Source: Xanthoparmelia taractica (taxonomy: Eukaryota > Ascomycota > Lecanoromycetes > Lecanorales > Parmeliaceae). Taken from it: 11,905 nt of DNA. A program made the position numbers and the translations under genes. The notes beneath the pieces are model-generated. The model was not told the DNA's origin. It did not search any database and was given only the letters and a program-made list of their open reading frames with translations. Of the stretch, positions 1-9,320 are shown piece by piece. The stretch spans positions 1-11,905 of the forward strand of contig JANQBS010000599.1 in NCBI GenBank assembly GCA_033085395.1, given 5' to 3'. The stretch's first letter is position 1. Each line of letters opens with the position of its first letter.

Positions 1-2290
1 AGAACTCTATTAATATAGACTTAAAACGTAGCTAATATATTTATAAGGTCGAAAGATATTATTAAGTATTCAAAATAGCTATAGCGAGTTCGAAACGTAG
101 TCTTTCACTTATTATCTTTCTTAATACGAATTCTATAATAGATATTCTTAAGATTTAACTTTAAAAACACCGTAACGTTATATAAGCGATTTAACGTCTT
201 AATAATTAAAGATAATAAATATTAATTCTTTATCGTTATTATATTTAAATTTTAATAATTTACGTAAAAACGTAATTTATTATTTTTCTTTAAAATAAAG
301 AGAATAGAGACTTTAACGAAGAAAATTAAGTAACGAATTTAATTCTTATAAAGTAACTTCTTAAGATATCGTTTTAGCTTCGATAGCTTAATTTAAAATA
401 AATTATAAAGAGATTTATAGAGTAATTCTTTATTTTTCTTTATTTTTATAATATAATTTTTCTATTTAAACGTAGATAAGATCTCTATTATATTATTAAA
501 AAAGATATTTTTAAACTTTAGTAATTCCCTTAAGAGCTCTAAATTATCGACACTCTTCGATTCGTCTCGTATTATCGTAGCGTACACGATTACGAATATA
601 TTCGACTTTCGCTTAATTTTCTAAGTAAATTTAATTAATTTTTTAATCTAAAGTTTTTTAATATTAATCTTAAATCATTATTACGTCGTCGTAGAATTAA
701 GTAGAATATATAATTAATATAACGCGAATATATTTAGTACGATATCGAGATCTTCTTAATCTACGACGTAGAATAATATATTATATTATCGCTCTTGACT
801 TTAGCTATTAATTATTTAATAATTTAGCTAATAAGTATTATAATAGTATATATCTCACTCGCTTAGCGCTTTCGTCTGCGATAAGATAATAATATATAAT
901 TAAAGATCTCACTAAATTACGAACTTTTACGTAATTAAATTAATATACGCCTCGCAATCGAGTAGAGCAATAAGTTATCTCAAATTATTCTATAGCTTAA
1001 TTTATCTCTTTATAATAATAAAAAAAGTTATCTCTATTATTCGTTTTTCTTACTTCGCTTCAAAGACGCTTACGAAATTAATTCGTTTTTTATCAATATC
1101 GTCGCGACGATAATAGTCGATTTATTCTTATCGAGATAATTCGATTTTAAATAATCTAATTTTTAATAATATTAATAAATATTAGATATTTTAAGATTAG
1201 AATTAGCGATCTTAACTCTACGTTTCTTATCTTCCTCTTAAATACGCGTAATCTTAACGCTATTCTTCGAAGTCGTATTAGACTTTAAAATTCGAGCTTT
1301 TAAGAATTTATCTTTATTAGATTTCTCGAATTACTTCGAATTAAAATCGTCGCTACTAAGGCGCGCGCGCTTTAAAATTATTTTTTATATAATTATTATA
1401 GTAAGAATTTCTTCTCTCTATTTAGATATATTATTAATATTAAGAATCTTATTTTTTAATTTAAATCGTAACTTAATTAAGAAAAAATTTATTCGATACT
1501 TCTTCGTAAACGAGAGTAAATAAGCTTTTAACTTCTTTAGATAAATCTTAAAAACTAAGATCTTCTAATCTTATCGCTATTTTATCGCTTCTTACTTTTT
1601 ATAAATAAATAAATAACGATTTATCGAGTTTATAATTAAGTTAAATAAAAATAATTTAAAAAACTCGAAGATAATTCTTCTTAGTTTATAAATTTAAAAG
1701 TACTTATATTATTACGTATTGAGATCGTCTTTTAAAGATTATATATAATAAATAATCTTAGCTTAATCGATAATAAAATACTCGAAATTTATAAAAAATC
1801 GAATTTCAACTTCGTGAAATTAGCGTAAATATTTCTCTTTACTATTACTCTTATAAGAATATATTCTTTTAAGACGAAGTATTTTCGCTTTAACTAAAAT
1901 ATGCATTAAAAATAAAATAATAAATAAAATTACTATCGCTTCGGCGAGAATTATAGAAAAATTCGAATTACGTAGCACATTATTACGTGCTCGTAACTTA
2001 GTTAACTCTCGTTTCAACTTTAATCGACGATTTTCTACTCTAATATTTTTAAGATATTTCTTTAAAATTACTTAATTCTTTAAAACAAATTCTTAAAAAT
2101 TAATATCGAAGTTATATCGCTCTAAGATATATTTATTTCGATTCGATAAAGAGTTTAATATTATAGCGACGATAAATCTTTTTCTTTAAAAAATAGAGAA
2201 ATTAGAATTATAAGAAATTAATTCGCTAACGCTTAGTAAGCGGCCCTAATTAATATAAGAGACGTATAATCGATACGATAATAATTTCTT
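1..2290. other. AT-rich RIP-decayed tract, no gene
   Basis: This stretch is very AT-rich, has stops in all frames and no ORF of convincing length or composition. TpG and CpA are nearly absent while TpA, CpT and CpG remain: a hand count over positions 1-480 gives 3 CpA/TpG and 2 CpC/GpG, against about 54 CpT/ApG and 18 CpG sites. RIP of repeated DNA in fungi is known to produce such tracts from transposable elements. The original element cannot be recognised. I saw no RNA gene, promoter or intact terminal repeat in it. Confidence 0.85.
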
Positions 2291-2443
2291 TATTAGTGTC
2301 ACGAACGAATGAACGTGTAGTGGGATTGACTGCTTCCATTGTTCAAATATGCTACGAAGGCTCTGAAAACTCTTCTCCGGAGCAACATTGATCCACATCG
2401 GGCTTGGCATTCGGAGAGCATATGCCAAAACCGTGAGAATTAG
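2291..2443 (-). pseudogene. Undamaged 150-bp island with coding-like fragment
   Basis: Within the RIP-decayed tract this short segment has balanced composition and normal TpG/CpA content. On the minus strand one frame stays open across it for about 47 codons and reads like ordinary protein, including MWINVAPEKSFQSLRSIFEQ; the other two minus frames close. There is no splice context and no continuation on either side, where the sequence turns abruptly AT-rich. I do not recognise the family. It may be a captured or leftover exon piece too short to be recognised by RIP, or an insertion made after RIP. It is not expected to encode a working protein. Confidence 0.35.
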
Positions 2444-4020
2444 ATACTAAGTTCTAATAGAATTAATTTCTAAGAAATACGAATACTCTAAGATATACGA
2501 AGAGAATATATAATCGCCAAGGCCTCGTTAAGGCCTTAGATTATAAACCTCGTCATAACCTCGCAATAAACTCTAAATCTATAAGTAGTCGACGCTAAGA
2601 CGCATGCAGCGCTAGGCCTAACAATAACTTATCTCTAAATTATAATTTTTTATATAAATTTACTTTTTCGTGCGAAGAAGATAAAGAAGATAAAGAAATT
2701 ATTTAAATTAAAGAAAAATAGCACGTATTTAAACTAATATATTACTCTTCTTCTAAGTTTTATATATCTTTAATTATAGACGTAAGAGCGTCTCTTGCTA
2801 TAAGTTTAATCTCTTTTAATCTTATTATATAAAAATCTTATAATATTAATTTCTCTACTTTTAATCTACCTTAAATCGTATCTTTTAAATCTTTATTTAA
2901 GTCTTTATTTCATAACGTTTAATTATATCTCTTATACGTTTTATATTAATTATCGTATTAATAACAATACGCTATTAAGAAGTCTTAGTCTTCTTTACTA
3001 ATCGTTCTTTCTCGCTTAATAATTATATTTTTATAATTACTTTTATAGATCTTTTACGCTTTTATTTAATCTTTATAGCGAGTATTTTAAAGCGAGAGAT
3101 CACTAATATACGTAGAGAAAGATCTTTTACTATTAATAAGCTAGAAACGATCGTTAATATAGACGCAATTAATTAATTCTTTGAGATCTAATTCTAAGTT
3201 AATTAAATATTATCTTATTACTAAATATTCTTTAAGTTATACTTATTTAATACGTTTTTAAATTCTTTACTTAAAAGAATACTTAAATTAAGATCTCTAG
3301 ATAGTATCTTCTCTTATATATAAGCCTTCGTATTATTTATTATATTATTCTTTTTTTTATTCTTCTTTTTATTCTCTTTTCTATTCTCTTTCTTATTCTC
3401 TTTCTTATTCTTATTCTTATTCTTCTCTTTATTTATAAGCTTTAAGTTAATATGATTAAACTATTTAGATTCGCTTAAAAAGAGCGCTAATACGTTCGAA
3501 TTAAAGCTAAAGAGATCCTCGAATTAATAATATTATAAGTAATTCTTAAGAATAACTAATCTAATAGTCTTAGACTAAGAATTATCTAATAATTTCTTAT
3601 ACTTAGCTAAATTCACTTCTCAGCCTATTAAGATCGCTTTATCTCTTAGCTTTATATAATCGCTATATATAATACGTAATTTATTAAATATTATTTACTT
3701 AGTTATCTTAGACTTTATTTCTACGATTCTAGTATTATAAAAAATTCTTCGATAAGTCTTAGTGCGATATTTTTTTTAGTAATTAGCGTTGAAAGAAATC
3801 TTATTAGCATCGCGAAATAATAGTTATTCGATAAGTATATCTATCTTATTCTAATATTATTTAACGCGACTAGAGTTCGAAAAGATCTACGAGATCTATA
3901 AGATTATAATCTAAAGATTCTAAGTGATTTAATTTATAATTAGTAGACGAAATAATAGCGAGAGCGTATAAAATAACTAGAATATTCGTATATCTTCAAA
4001 AGACCTCTTAAAACGTAGAA
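2444..4020. other. AT-rich RIP-decayed tract, no gene
   Basis: Same composition as the first tract: stops throughout, CpA/TpG strongly depleted. A milder patch near 2515-2630 keeps several GGCC and GC-rich words, including two AAGGCCT copies five bases apart. No ORF, RNA gene or recognisable transposon protein could be read. Frames at 3450-3950 on the minus strand show many TAA/TAG stops, as expected of a decayed coding repeat, but no motif supports a name. Confidence 0.8.
3350..3430. repeat. Polypyrimidine microsatellite-like tract
   Basis: About 80 bases of almost pure T and C on the plus strand, built from variants of TTCTTATTCTCT with a loose 6- to 12-base period. On the minus strand it would read as a Lys/Asn/Glu-rich run with no start. 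It is a low-complexity repeat. Confidence 0.7.
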
Positions 4021-4037
4021 CTTATTAGCGCTATTCA

Positions 4038-4184
4038 GTGTATACACGTGGAAATGTTTGCGTAGACACCCTCGAGAGACTATATTAGTAATGCAGTGTA
4101 TACACTGCATTGGCTGCATTAAGACGCAAATTTGTATAGAGTTTGCTACTAAATTAGAGCCCGAATGCAGCCAATGCAGTGTAT
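4038..4184. repeat. Palindrome and long inverted repeat upstream of the peptidase gene
   Basis: Three linked structures sit at the left edge of the gene island. GTGTATACAC occurs at 4038-4047 and again as the core of a perfect 22-bp palindrome at 4090-4111. The right half of that palindrome continues into a perfect 21-bp inverted repeat (4100-4120 with 4164-4184; ATGCAGCCAATGC in the right arm) separated by 43 bases. A CACGTG box overlaps the first copy (4045-4050). The block keeps CpA/TpG, so it escaped RIP. It could be a small foldback or MITE-type remnant, or a set of palindromic operator sites for the downstream gene; sequence alone does not decide. Confidence 0.6.
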
Positions 4185-4267
4185 GCAGATTGTAGACTCT
4201 CTAGTCTGAAACCCCCTATTGAAAGCATCGCCCGTCATTTAGACACTTTGCGCTGCATTTTAAGCCC

Positions 4268-4300
4268 ATTTCCTTCCTTCCTTTTCTTTCTTCTTTCTGT
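4268..4300 (+). promoter_or_regulatory. CT-rich core promoter / 5' UTR tract
   Basis: A pyrimidine run (TTCCTTCCTTCC, then TTTCTTTCTTCTTTCT) ends ten bases before the first in-frame ATG. CT-rich tracts just upstream of the start are common in filamentous-fungal promoters. No clear TATA box was seen. The CTTTCAG at 4314-4320 could also be a 3' splice site of a 5'-UTR intron, which would favour the second ATG at 4322. Confidence 0.45.
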
Positions 4301-4301
4301 A

Positions 4302-4310
4302 ATGTCTTAA
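4302..4310 (+). promoter_or_regulatory. Minimal upstream ORF overlapping the start codon
   Basis: ATG-TCT-TAA begins eight bases before the first in-frame ATG of the peptidase and its stop shares the A of that ATG (TAATG). If the mRNA starts upstream, ribosomes would meet this two-codon uORF first, which could lower initiation at 4310 and favour re-initiation or the ATG at 4322, which has A at -3. Whether it lies in the transcript is unknown. Confidence 0.3.
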
Positions 4311-7120
4311 TGTCTTTCAGTATGACACGTTCGGCTTCTTGGATACCCTTTGCTGCTATAAATTTAATTTTGCTTGTCTGCCTGATTGCCTCTTTGGGCC
4401 CCAGAAGCGCAGACGCAAGACCGCGATCACAACGTCGGGATGCAGATAATTCCAGCACGATATGCGACTTCTTCAGTGGAAAATGCAAACAATACCTGTC
4501 CCTCTACGAAACTACTCAGCTTGACTGACTGTCCGCAGATGATTTGTTCTTGGCCAGCGATGTGTATCAATGTCTAGTCAGCGTGCCATTCAACGACACC
4601 ATTGCGCTCCAGTTCCTGCAATATTACAGAGACACCCTCGACCTGCAGACCACCCAAGCTTACCTGAAGGATCCTCCCACCGACTATCAGCAACCCTCCG
4701 TGGACTTGCTTGGCGGTCTTGATCAGATCAAGGATAAAATCAATGCGAAGAGCTACAACAATGAATATGATTTCGAAGTCGAACTGCAGCAATTGCTTCT
4801 CTCCACACACGATGCCCACCTTCAATTGATCTACGGCATCTTAAGAGTCTTCTACTTTGGAAGCCCCTACGGCTTGGTGTCCGTCTCAAGCAATGGCCTT
4901 GAATTGCCAAAAGCTTTCATCATTGGTGAATAAAGCCATCCATCCTTCATATCCTTATTTCAAAACTGAACCTTCTTCCCAGACGACTTGATTGAAGCTC
5001 AATACGACGATGCTGACTGGCTGCCATCTGCCGTCGTTGAGATCAACGGGGTAGACACAACTACTTTCCTCGAAGCTTTCGCAAAACAACAGGCCTTTGG
5101 CGGCATAGAGCCGAACGCGGACTGGAATTCCTTGATGTCGAGTGCTGTGAGCGATATTCAAGAAACCCTCAGTGTCTTTGAAGGATCCGCAATCTTCTAC
5201 CCTGGAGAGAATATCACATTTACCTTCGAGAACGGAACGGTCGAGCAAGACCTGCCATGGCTCGCGCAATTCAGCATCTTTGCTGATCCAGACGATTCAC
5301 CTCTCATTCAGACTGGTCAGCAATTCTACGACTGGTTCGTGCTCGGCATCGACTCTACACCCTCCGCCAACGATTACTCAGGAAGTGACGCTGCCTCGGC
5401 GACAGCTGCCGCAACTGCTGCAACCACAACTACTGCCGCTGGTGCCAGTGCTACCACTGATACCACTGACTCGGGCGACACCGATGATACAGACTCGAGT
5501 AATTCATGGCCCAGCCTCGCTTTCCCTCCTAATCCCATCGTGGCTCAACCGCATCTTGGAGGCACCAACGGTGGAGTCGTGACAGGCTACATCCTCAACG
5601 ACAATGTGACTGGCGTCTTGAGCATCCCGAGCTTTGTCTCCAATTCCGAGAATGCAGTCTCCTTCACGACTACTGTCCAGGACTTTGTCGCCAGGGTCAA
5701 AGCTGCCAATTGCACTCGAGTCATCATTGATGTCCAAAGAAACACCGGCGGGGACGACTTGTTGGCAACGGATACCTTCAAAGAATTCTTCCCTACCATC
5801 GACCCTTTCGGCGCATCCAGGCTCCGCGCACAAGCAACGGTTGATGCTCTCGGCAATACATTTACTAATTATTACGATAATACCGACCCTGCCCAGATGG
5901 ATCCGCCGTACGAGGTCTTGTCCGCAAGCGATTGGACTGCAACAGACTATCTCAATGCAGCGACGGGGCAGAATTTCACTTCATTTGCCGAATTCTTTGG
6001 ACCAAATCCAGATCATGGCGACCTTTTCACTACTGTCCAGCGCGAGAATCTCTCCAGTGTCATCTATGACGAGGGAGCAGATGGCATTGTCGTTTTTGGA
6101 TATGGCAATCGGACAACAACAGCAGCCCCGCCGTTTGCAGCCAAAGATGTCATCATCCTGTCCGATGCATTCTGCTCGTCCGCCTGTGGAAGGTTTGTTG
6201 AGAAGATGCACCACGAAGGAGGCGCTCGGACTATAGTTGCAGGAGGCCAACCCATGCTTGGGCCCATGCAGACTGTGGGCGGCAGCCGCGGAGCCGAACA
6301 ATACGACGCCTCTACACTTGACGCCGACATCGACCAAGCCATCAAATTCAACGCCAGCGTCGCCTCCTCTCTGCCTACCGGCCGCGACGGCGTCGACTTC
6401 ATCTATACCTACGCCGGCTTCAACTTGAAAGATGCCATCCGGAAAGAAAACCCCACCGGTCCACCTCTACAGTTCACCTACGAAGCCGCCGATTGCCGCA
6501 TCTTCTACACCAACCAGACCATCTACAATTACATCAACCTCTGGAACTACGTCGTCGACGCTTTCTACCGCAACCCCTCCCTCTGCATCGGTAGCCCCCC
6601 CCCTTCCAATCCCCTCCCAACCGCCACAGCCCTCTTCACATCTTCCCCAACGGCCGCTCCCACCAGCGTTGGCGCCCTCGCCCTCAGCGGCCTCAAACAC
6701 GCCAAACGCTCCCCGGACGACAGCACCGGCGCTTTCGCTACCACCCCGCTCATCCTCTCCACCAAAAAACTTGACGTTGCCTTCGACCTGTCCAACTGCC
6801 ACAAATGCTCCGGCACAGACGTATGTTTCCAATCGCCCTCATGCGGGCTCGACGGCAAAATCACTCTGCAACCGACGTGCGCAACGAAATGCAACAACGC
6901 GGCCAACATCCCGTGTCGGGACCCGCGGTTCCCCGTCTGCCACCAGGCCACGCCGAATAAGAGCGGATTCTGCATCAGCAGGATGACGAATGGTGCCATT
7001 CAGCAGTGCCAGACGCCCACGAAGGCGAACGCGGGGTTGGAATCCAAGCCGCCGAATCCGGATCTGGGGAATTTCCACCCGCAGTATCAGTATGGGGTGA
7101 CGAGGCCTGGGAGGCGGTGA
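4310..7120 (+). CDS. Secreted S41-family (CPAF-like) serine peptidase with Cys-rich tail
   Basis: Proposed exons are 4310-4475, 4539-4925 and 4983-7120, giving 896 residues. Residues 1-36 form a signal peptide (hydrophobic INLILLVCLIA, then ADA), followed by a short pro-segment ending in RR (42-43). The region 65-310 carries the CPAF-like N-terminal part: DVYQCLVSVPFN, AYLKDPP at 96-102, and THDAH at 145-149 with the likely catalytic His. A Ser/Ala/Thr/Asp low-complexity linker lies at about 317-360. The protease core includes IILSDAFCSSACGRF with predicted nucleophile Ser584, GPMQTVGG at 611-618 and YEAADCRIFYT from 684. After a Pro/Ser/Thr spacer comes HAKR-SPDD (759-760), a Kex2-type site, then ten Cys at 790-860. 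About a dozen N-glycosylation sequons fit secretion. Fungal S41/CPAF-like proteins, such as UstP of the ustiloxin cluster, share these motifs; no other cluster gene is seen here. The start could be 4322 (A at -3). The first splice junction is uncertain; the rest of the gene is clear. The substrate is unknown. Confidence 0.87.
4476..4538 (+). other. Intron 1 of the peptidase gene (weak donor)
   Basis: An in-frame TGA at 4526-4528 separates the signal-peptide exon from the conserved DLFLASDVYQC. A 63-nt intron would remove it: donor GTGGAA (poor), branch site CTGAC at 4525-4529 (ideal), acceptor CCGCAG ending at 4538, phase 1, frame kept. Other donors (GTCGGG at 4434, GTCCCT at 4498) are poorer or break the frame. 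Without the intron, the spacing between the Cys residues at positions 52 and about 72 would be closer to what I recall for relatives, so a nonsense mutation or readthrough remains possible. Confidence 0.5.
4926..4982 (+). other. Intron 2 of the peptidase gene
   Basis: A 57-nt phase-1 intron: donor GTGAAT, branch-like ACTGAAC, acceptor TTCCCAG. Removing it joins ...LPKAFII to DDLIEAQYDD without a stop; retention meets TAA at 4931. Both flanking exons match the S41/CPAF-like pattern, so this junction is well supported. Confidence 0.85.
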
Positions 7121-7717
7121 GGGGAAGTGGGGGGAAGGGATAAGAGTATGGGATGTATGTCATGATATGAGTGTGGGAGCAATGCTGGCTTGCACAAAAG
7201 AGCATGGGAAGTCATCGAAAGAAAGCATGGAGGGCTGCTGAATAGGTGGCTTAATATACCAGCCGAGAAGCGCTCAAGGTTGCAGCATTTGCTTCGAGGG
7301 GATGGCCCGGTAAATGGACGCTGCTGTTCCTTGCTCCCTACGATGCAAGGCATTAGTAGCTGGGGGCGGAGTCATGGTCCAGCTGAACAGAGAAATTGAG
7401 CGGAGAGGCGCCTGTAAGAAATGAGAAGAGCGAAAAGAGATTGAAGATAGCCGTCGGGATAGAAATACTCCACGTAGAGATAGGCTGTATCTACCGGCTC
7501 CGTGGATGAGAAGGGAATGTACAGTACGAGCAGCCAGCCAAGTCGGCAGCGTCCAGCATCAAACCTCACGACTGAGATTTACGTAAATATGACATCGGAG
7601 TGGAAACCATTTGATTGCTGAATAAGAGACTGGTCGATCCAAACCCTCTTTTCCATACTCTTTCACTTCACATCTTCGCCCTCCCGTCTCGTCATCTTTT
7701 CGGGCTTTTTCTTCCCC
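7121..7717. other. Intergenic spacer, no gene seen
   Basis: Balanced-composition sequence between the peptidase stop and the stop of the minus-strand carbonic anhydrase fragment, consistent with two convergent 3' UTRs. Short open frames at 7190-7399 (+) and 7372-7569 (-) have no motif, no splice support and poor composition. No AATAAA or tRNA-like cloverleaf was found. Confidence 0.6.
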
Positions 7718-7846
7718 TCACTTTCTGCGCCTTCTGTCCATCCAGACACCCACCTCGCTCAATCCTCCAGTTTGGATATCGAACACGAAACCGCGGATCT
7801 GCTCCTTCAGCTCGGGTCGCATGAGGTGGCTGCTTAGTGTTCTCAT
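7718..7846 (-). pseudogene. C-terminal remnant of a probable beta-carbonic anhydrase gene
   Basis: Read on the minus strand, 42 codons stay open to a TGA (complement of 7718-7720). They include LMRPELKEQ, then IRGFVFDIQTGGLSEV and a basic end WMDRRRRK. The pattern RGFVxDxxTGxLxEV is typical of the last strand and C-terminus of beta-class carbonic anhydrases, zinc enzymes that interconvert CO2 and bicarbonate. The catalytic Cys/His/Cys zinc site lies much further upstream and is not in the window. A 51-nt intron (GTACTG donor, AAGCAG acceptor, about 7828-7878) may precede the exon. By about 7915 the sequence becomes RIP-decayed, so the body of the gene seems lost or displaced. The name rests on one motif. 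Confidence 0.45.
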
Positions 7847-7993
7847 TCATAAAGGCATACACATCGAGACCAAGCAGTACTATAGATAGTTGATTGGGCC
7901 GTCCCAACGCTAAGGTCAGCAGTTAATAGGCTTAGCTAGGTTATTAGCAGGCCTAGATAAGTCTCTAAACGTGCCTTAGCGCTAGAAAACTCT

Positions 7994-8131
7994 CTACACC
8001 TATGCGGTATAGACCTACTCTTTTTTGCAAAACCCTGTGCGGGAGCTCGGCCTTGGCGGACCACCCCGTTATTTTTTGTCTGAACGACCACTCAAGAAGA
8101 GCAGAAGATATATCGCGATATATAGGTGTAG
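7994..8131. mobile_element. Short island bounded by 10-bp inverted repeats (MITE-like)
   Basis: CTACACCTAT at 7994-8003 is matched by its exact reverse complement at 8122-8131. Between them, about 8020-8105 is GC-rich with normal TpG/CpA, unlike its surroundings. A perfect 16-bp palindrome, ATATATCGCGATATAT, lies at 8108-8123 next to the right arm. Size (138 bp) and inverted ends fit a miniature inverted-repeat element or a remnant of one, but no target-site duplication was seen and 10 bp is short. The minus-strand open frame across it (7965-8171) has no recognisable motif. Confidence 0.35.
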
Positions 8132-8169
8132 AATCGTTTAAATTTGAGGCCGTGTATAGTTCATTTGCC

Positions 8170-9096
8170 ACTTAGAGTTAATGTAGCTATTTCGTAGTCT
8201 TCTAAGTTATCCACGTCGTCTATCTCGCTATCGCTATTATATCGCCGCCTATCTTAGCGTCTATTCAGGCCCTTATTTAGAATAAGTTCGAATAAGATTA
8301 TAGCAATAACGTTATTCTAGCTGGCTTATACGCTATATATATTCATGCTTTATAGAAGCTAAGAGCTCTTTAAATTTAATATAATATCGTCTTTATTTCG
8401 AATAATAGCCTAGACGAACGTTCTAGAGTTATAAGTTAATATATTAAGTTATAACTACTCGCGTATCTCGAGTAGCGATCTATATTATATCTAGACGAGA
8501 TAATTTATTAACTATTCGACGAATTCGATCTCATCGTCAATAAGAGTATCGTTTAAAGAATTTTATATCGTCTTAATTGATTTCGTAAGTAGATAAAAAA
8601 GATTATTAGCTAGCGTAACGCATTTCTACGAGAAAGCTAATTTGCTACGCTAACTAATTAACGATCTAATTAGCTAAACTTTTTAAATAAGTTAACGACT
8701 TATAAGCGAACTAATAAGTAGCTCGTTAATTCTATTAATTAAATATTAACGTCTATAAACAATAGAAAGTACAAATAAACTTCTCTAAATATAAGGCCGT
8801 GAATTAATAAAGAATTCAAGCGATCAAAGAGATAAAGTCTGCTATCTACGTTCATTATATAAGGCTATCTCTTATAAATTATTCTTTAAGAATTCGTAAC
8901 TTAAGAGATATTTATCGACTTCGTACGCGATTACGTTCTTTTCTACTTCGATAATTATAGTAAAAGTAAGTCTCGATTAGTGATTATATATAATAACGCC
9001 TTAATACATTATTATTTTAAGCTTATACGCATATATTACAAGACAGAAGTGCTATTAAAATATCTATCTTTATACTCGCCGAATTTAAATTCTATC
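8170..9096. other. AT-rich RIP-decayed tract, no gene
   Basis: Stop-rich, CpA/TpG-poor sequence like the left flank, probably a decayed transposon. An imperfect 17-bp inverted repeat (8606-8622 with 8641-8657, around GCTAGCGTAACG/GCTACGCTAAC) makes a small hairpin whose mismatches are mostly transitions. No protein motif or RNA gene could be read. Confidence 0.75.
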
Positions 9097-9103
9097 AAGA
9101 TCT

Positions 9104-9265
9104 GTTGAAAATTAGATACGAGAATATTGAGAAAATGGATTACTTGATTGAATACTTTCCTGAAGTAGACTCTATTTAATATAAAAATTGGGTGGCTGGT
9201 AAAGCAGCTCCCGTGAGAAGGCTGGGAATTATCCCTGCATCAATATTTGGGGGCCAAATTTCAAC
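9104..9265 (+). repeat. Left terminal direct repeat (162 bp)
   Basis: Runs from GTTGAAAATTAG to AAATTTCAAC and is the less mutated copy at its right half (GGGGGCCAAATTTCAA). A plus-strand frame reads like protein through the middle (ENIEKMDYLIEYFPEVDS, one TAA, then AAPVRRLG). So the repeat may derive from coding sequence, though copy 2 has a one-base deletion in that stretch. Confidence 0.8.
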
Positions 9266-9320
9266 ACTCCTCTATTGCCATCCTTCGAACGAAAAAATAA
9301 AGTTATATATAAAACTTCAA

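Noticed and set aside
1820..2017. Minus-strand 65-codon frame with a hydrophobic segment (possible small membrane protein)
   Set aside because: It lies in RIP-decayed DNA, where Ile/Leu/Phe/Lys-rich frames arise by composition; there is no normal flanking sequence or recognisable motif.
4216..4488. Minus-strand 90-codon frame opposite the first exon
   Set aside because: It overlaps the signal-peptide exon antisense and has no motif; it is a shadow of the real gene.
5172..6999. Several open frames of 80-200 codons in other frames and antisense within exon 3
   Set aside because: The S41 motifs fix the true frame; these are byproducts of its codon bias and low-complexity segments.
4310..7120. 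Peptidase as part of a UstP-type peptide natural-product cluster
   Set aside because: No precursor peptide, oxidase or other cluster gene is in the window; flanks are decayed repeats.
7190..7399. Possible small plus-strand gene after the peptidase
   Set aside because: No motif, no intron signals, no composition advantage over other frames; more likely 3' UTR or spacer.
7615..7907. Longer open frames overlapping the carbonic anhydrase motif (7615-7824 + and 7692-7907 -)
   Set aside because: They are in different frames from IRGFVFDIQTGGLSEV, the only segment that looks like a known protein family.
7121..7915. tRNA or other structured RNA gene in the normal-composition spacer
   Set aside because: No B-box-like GTTCRANNC with matching arms was found on either strand.
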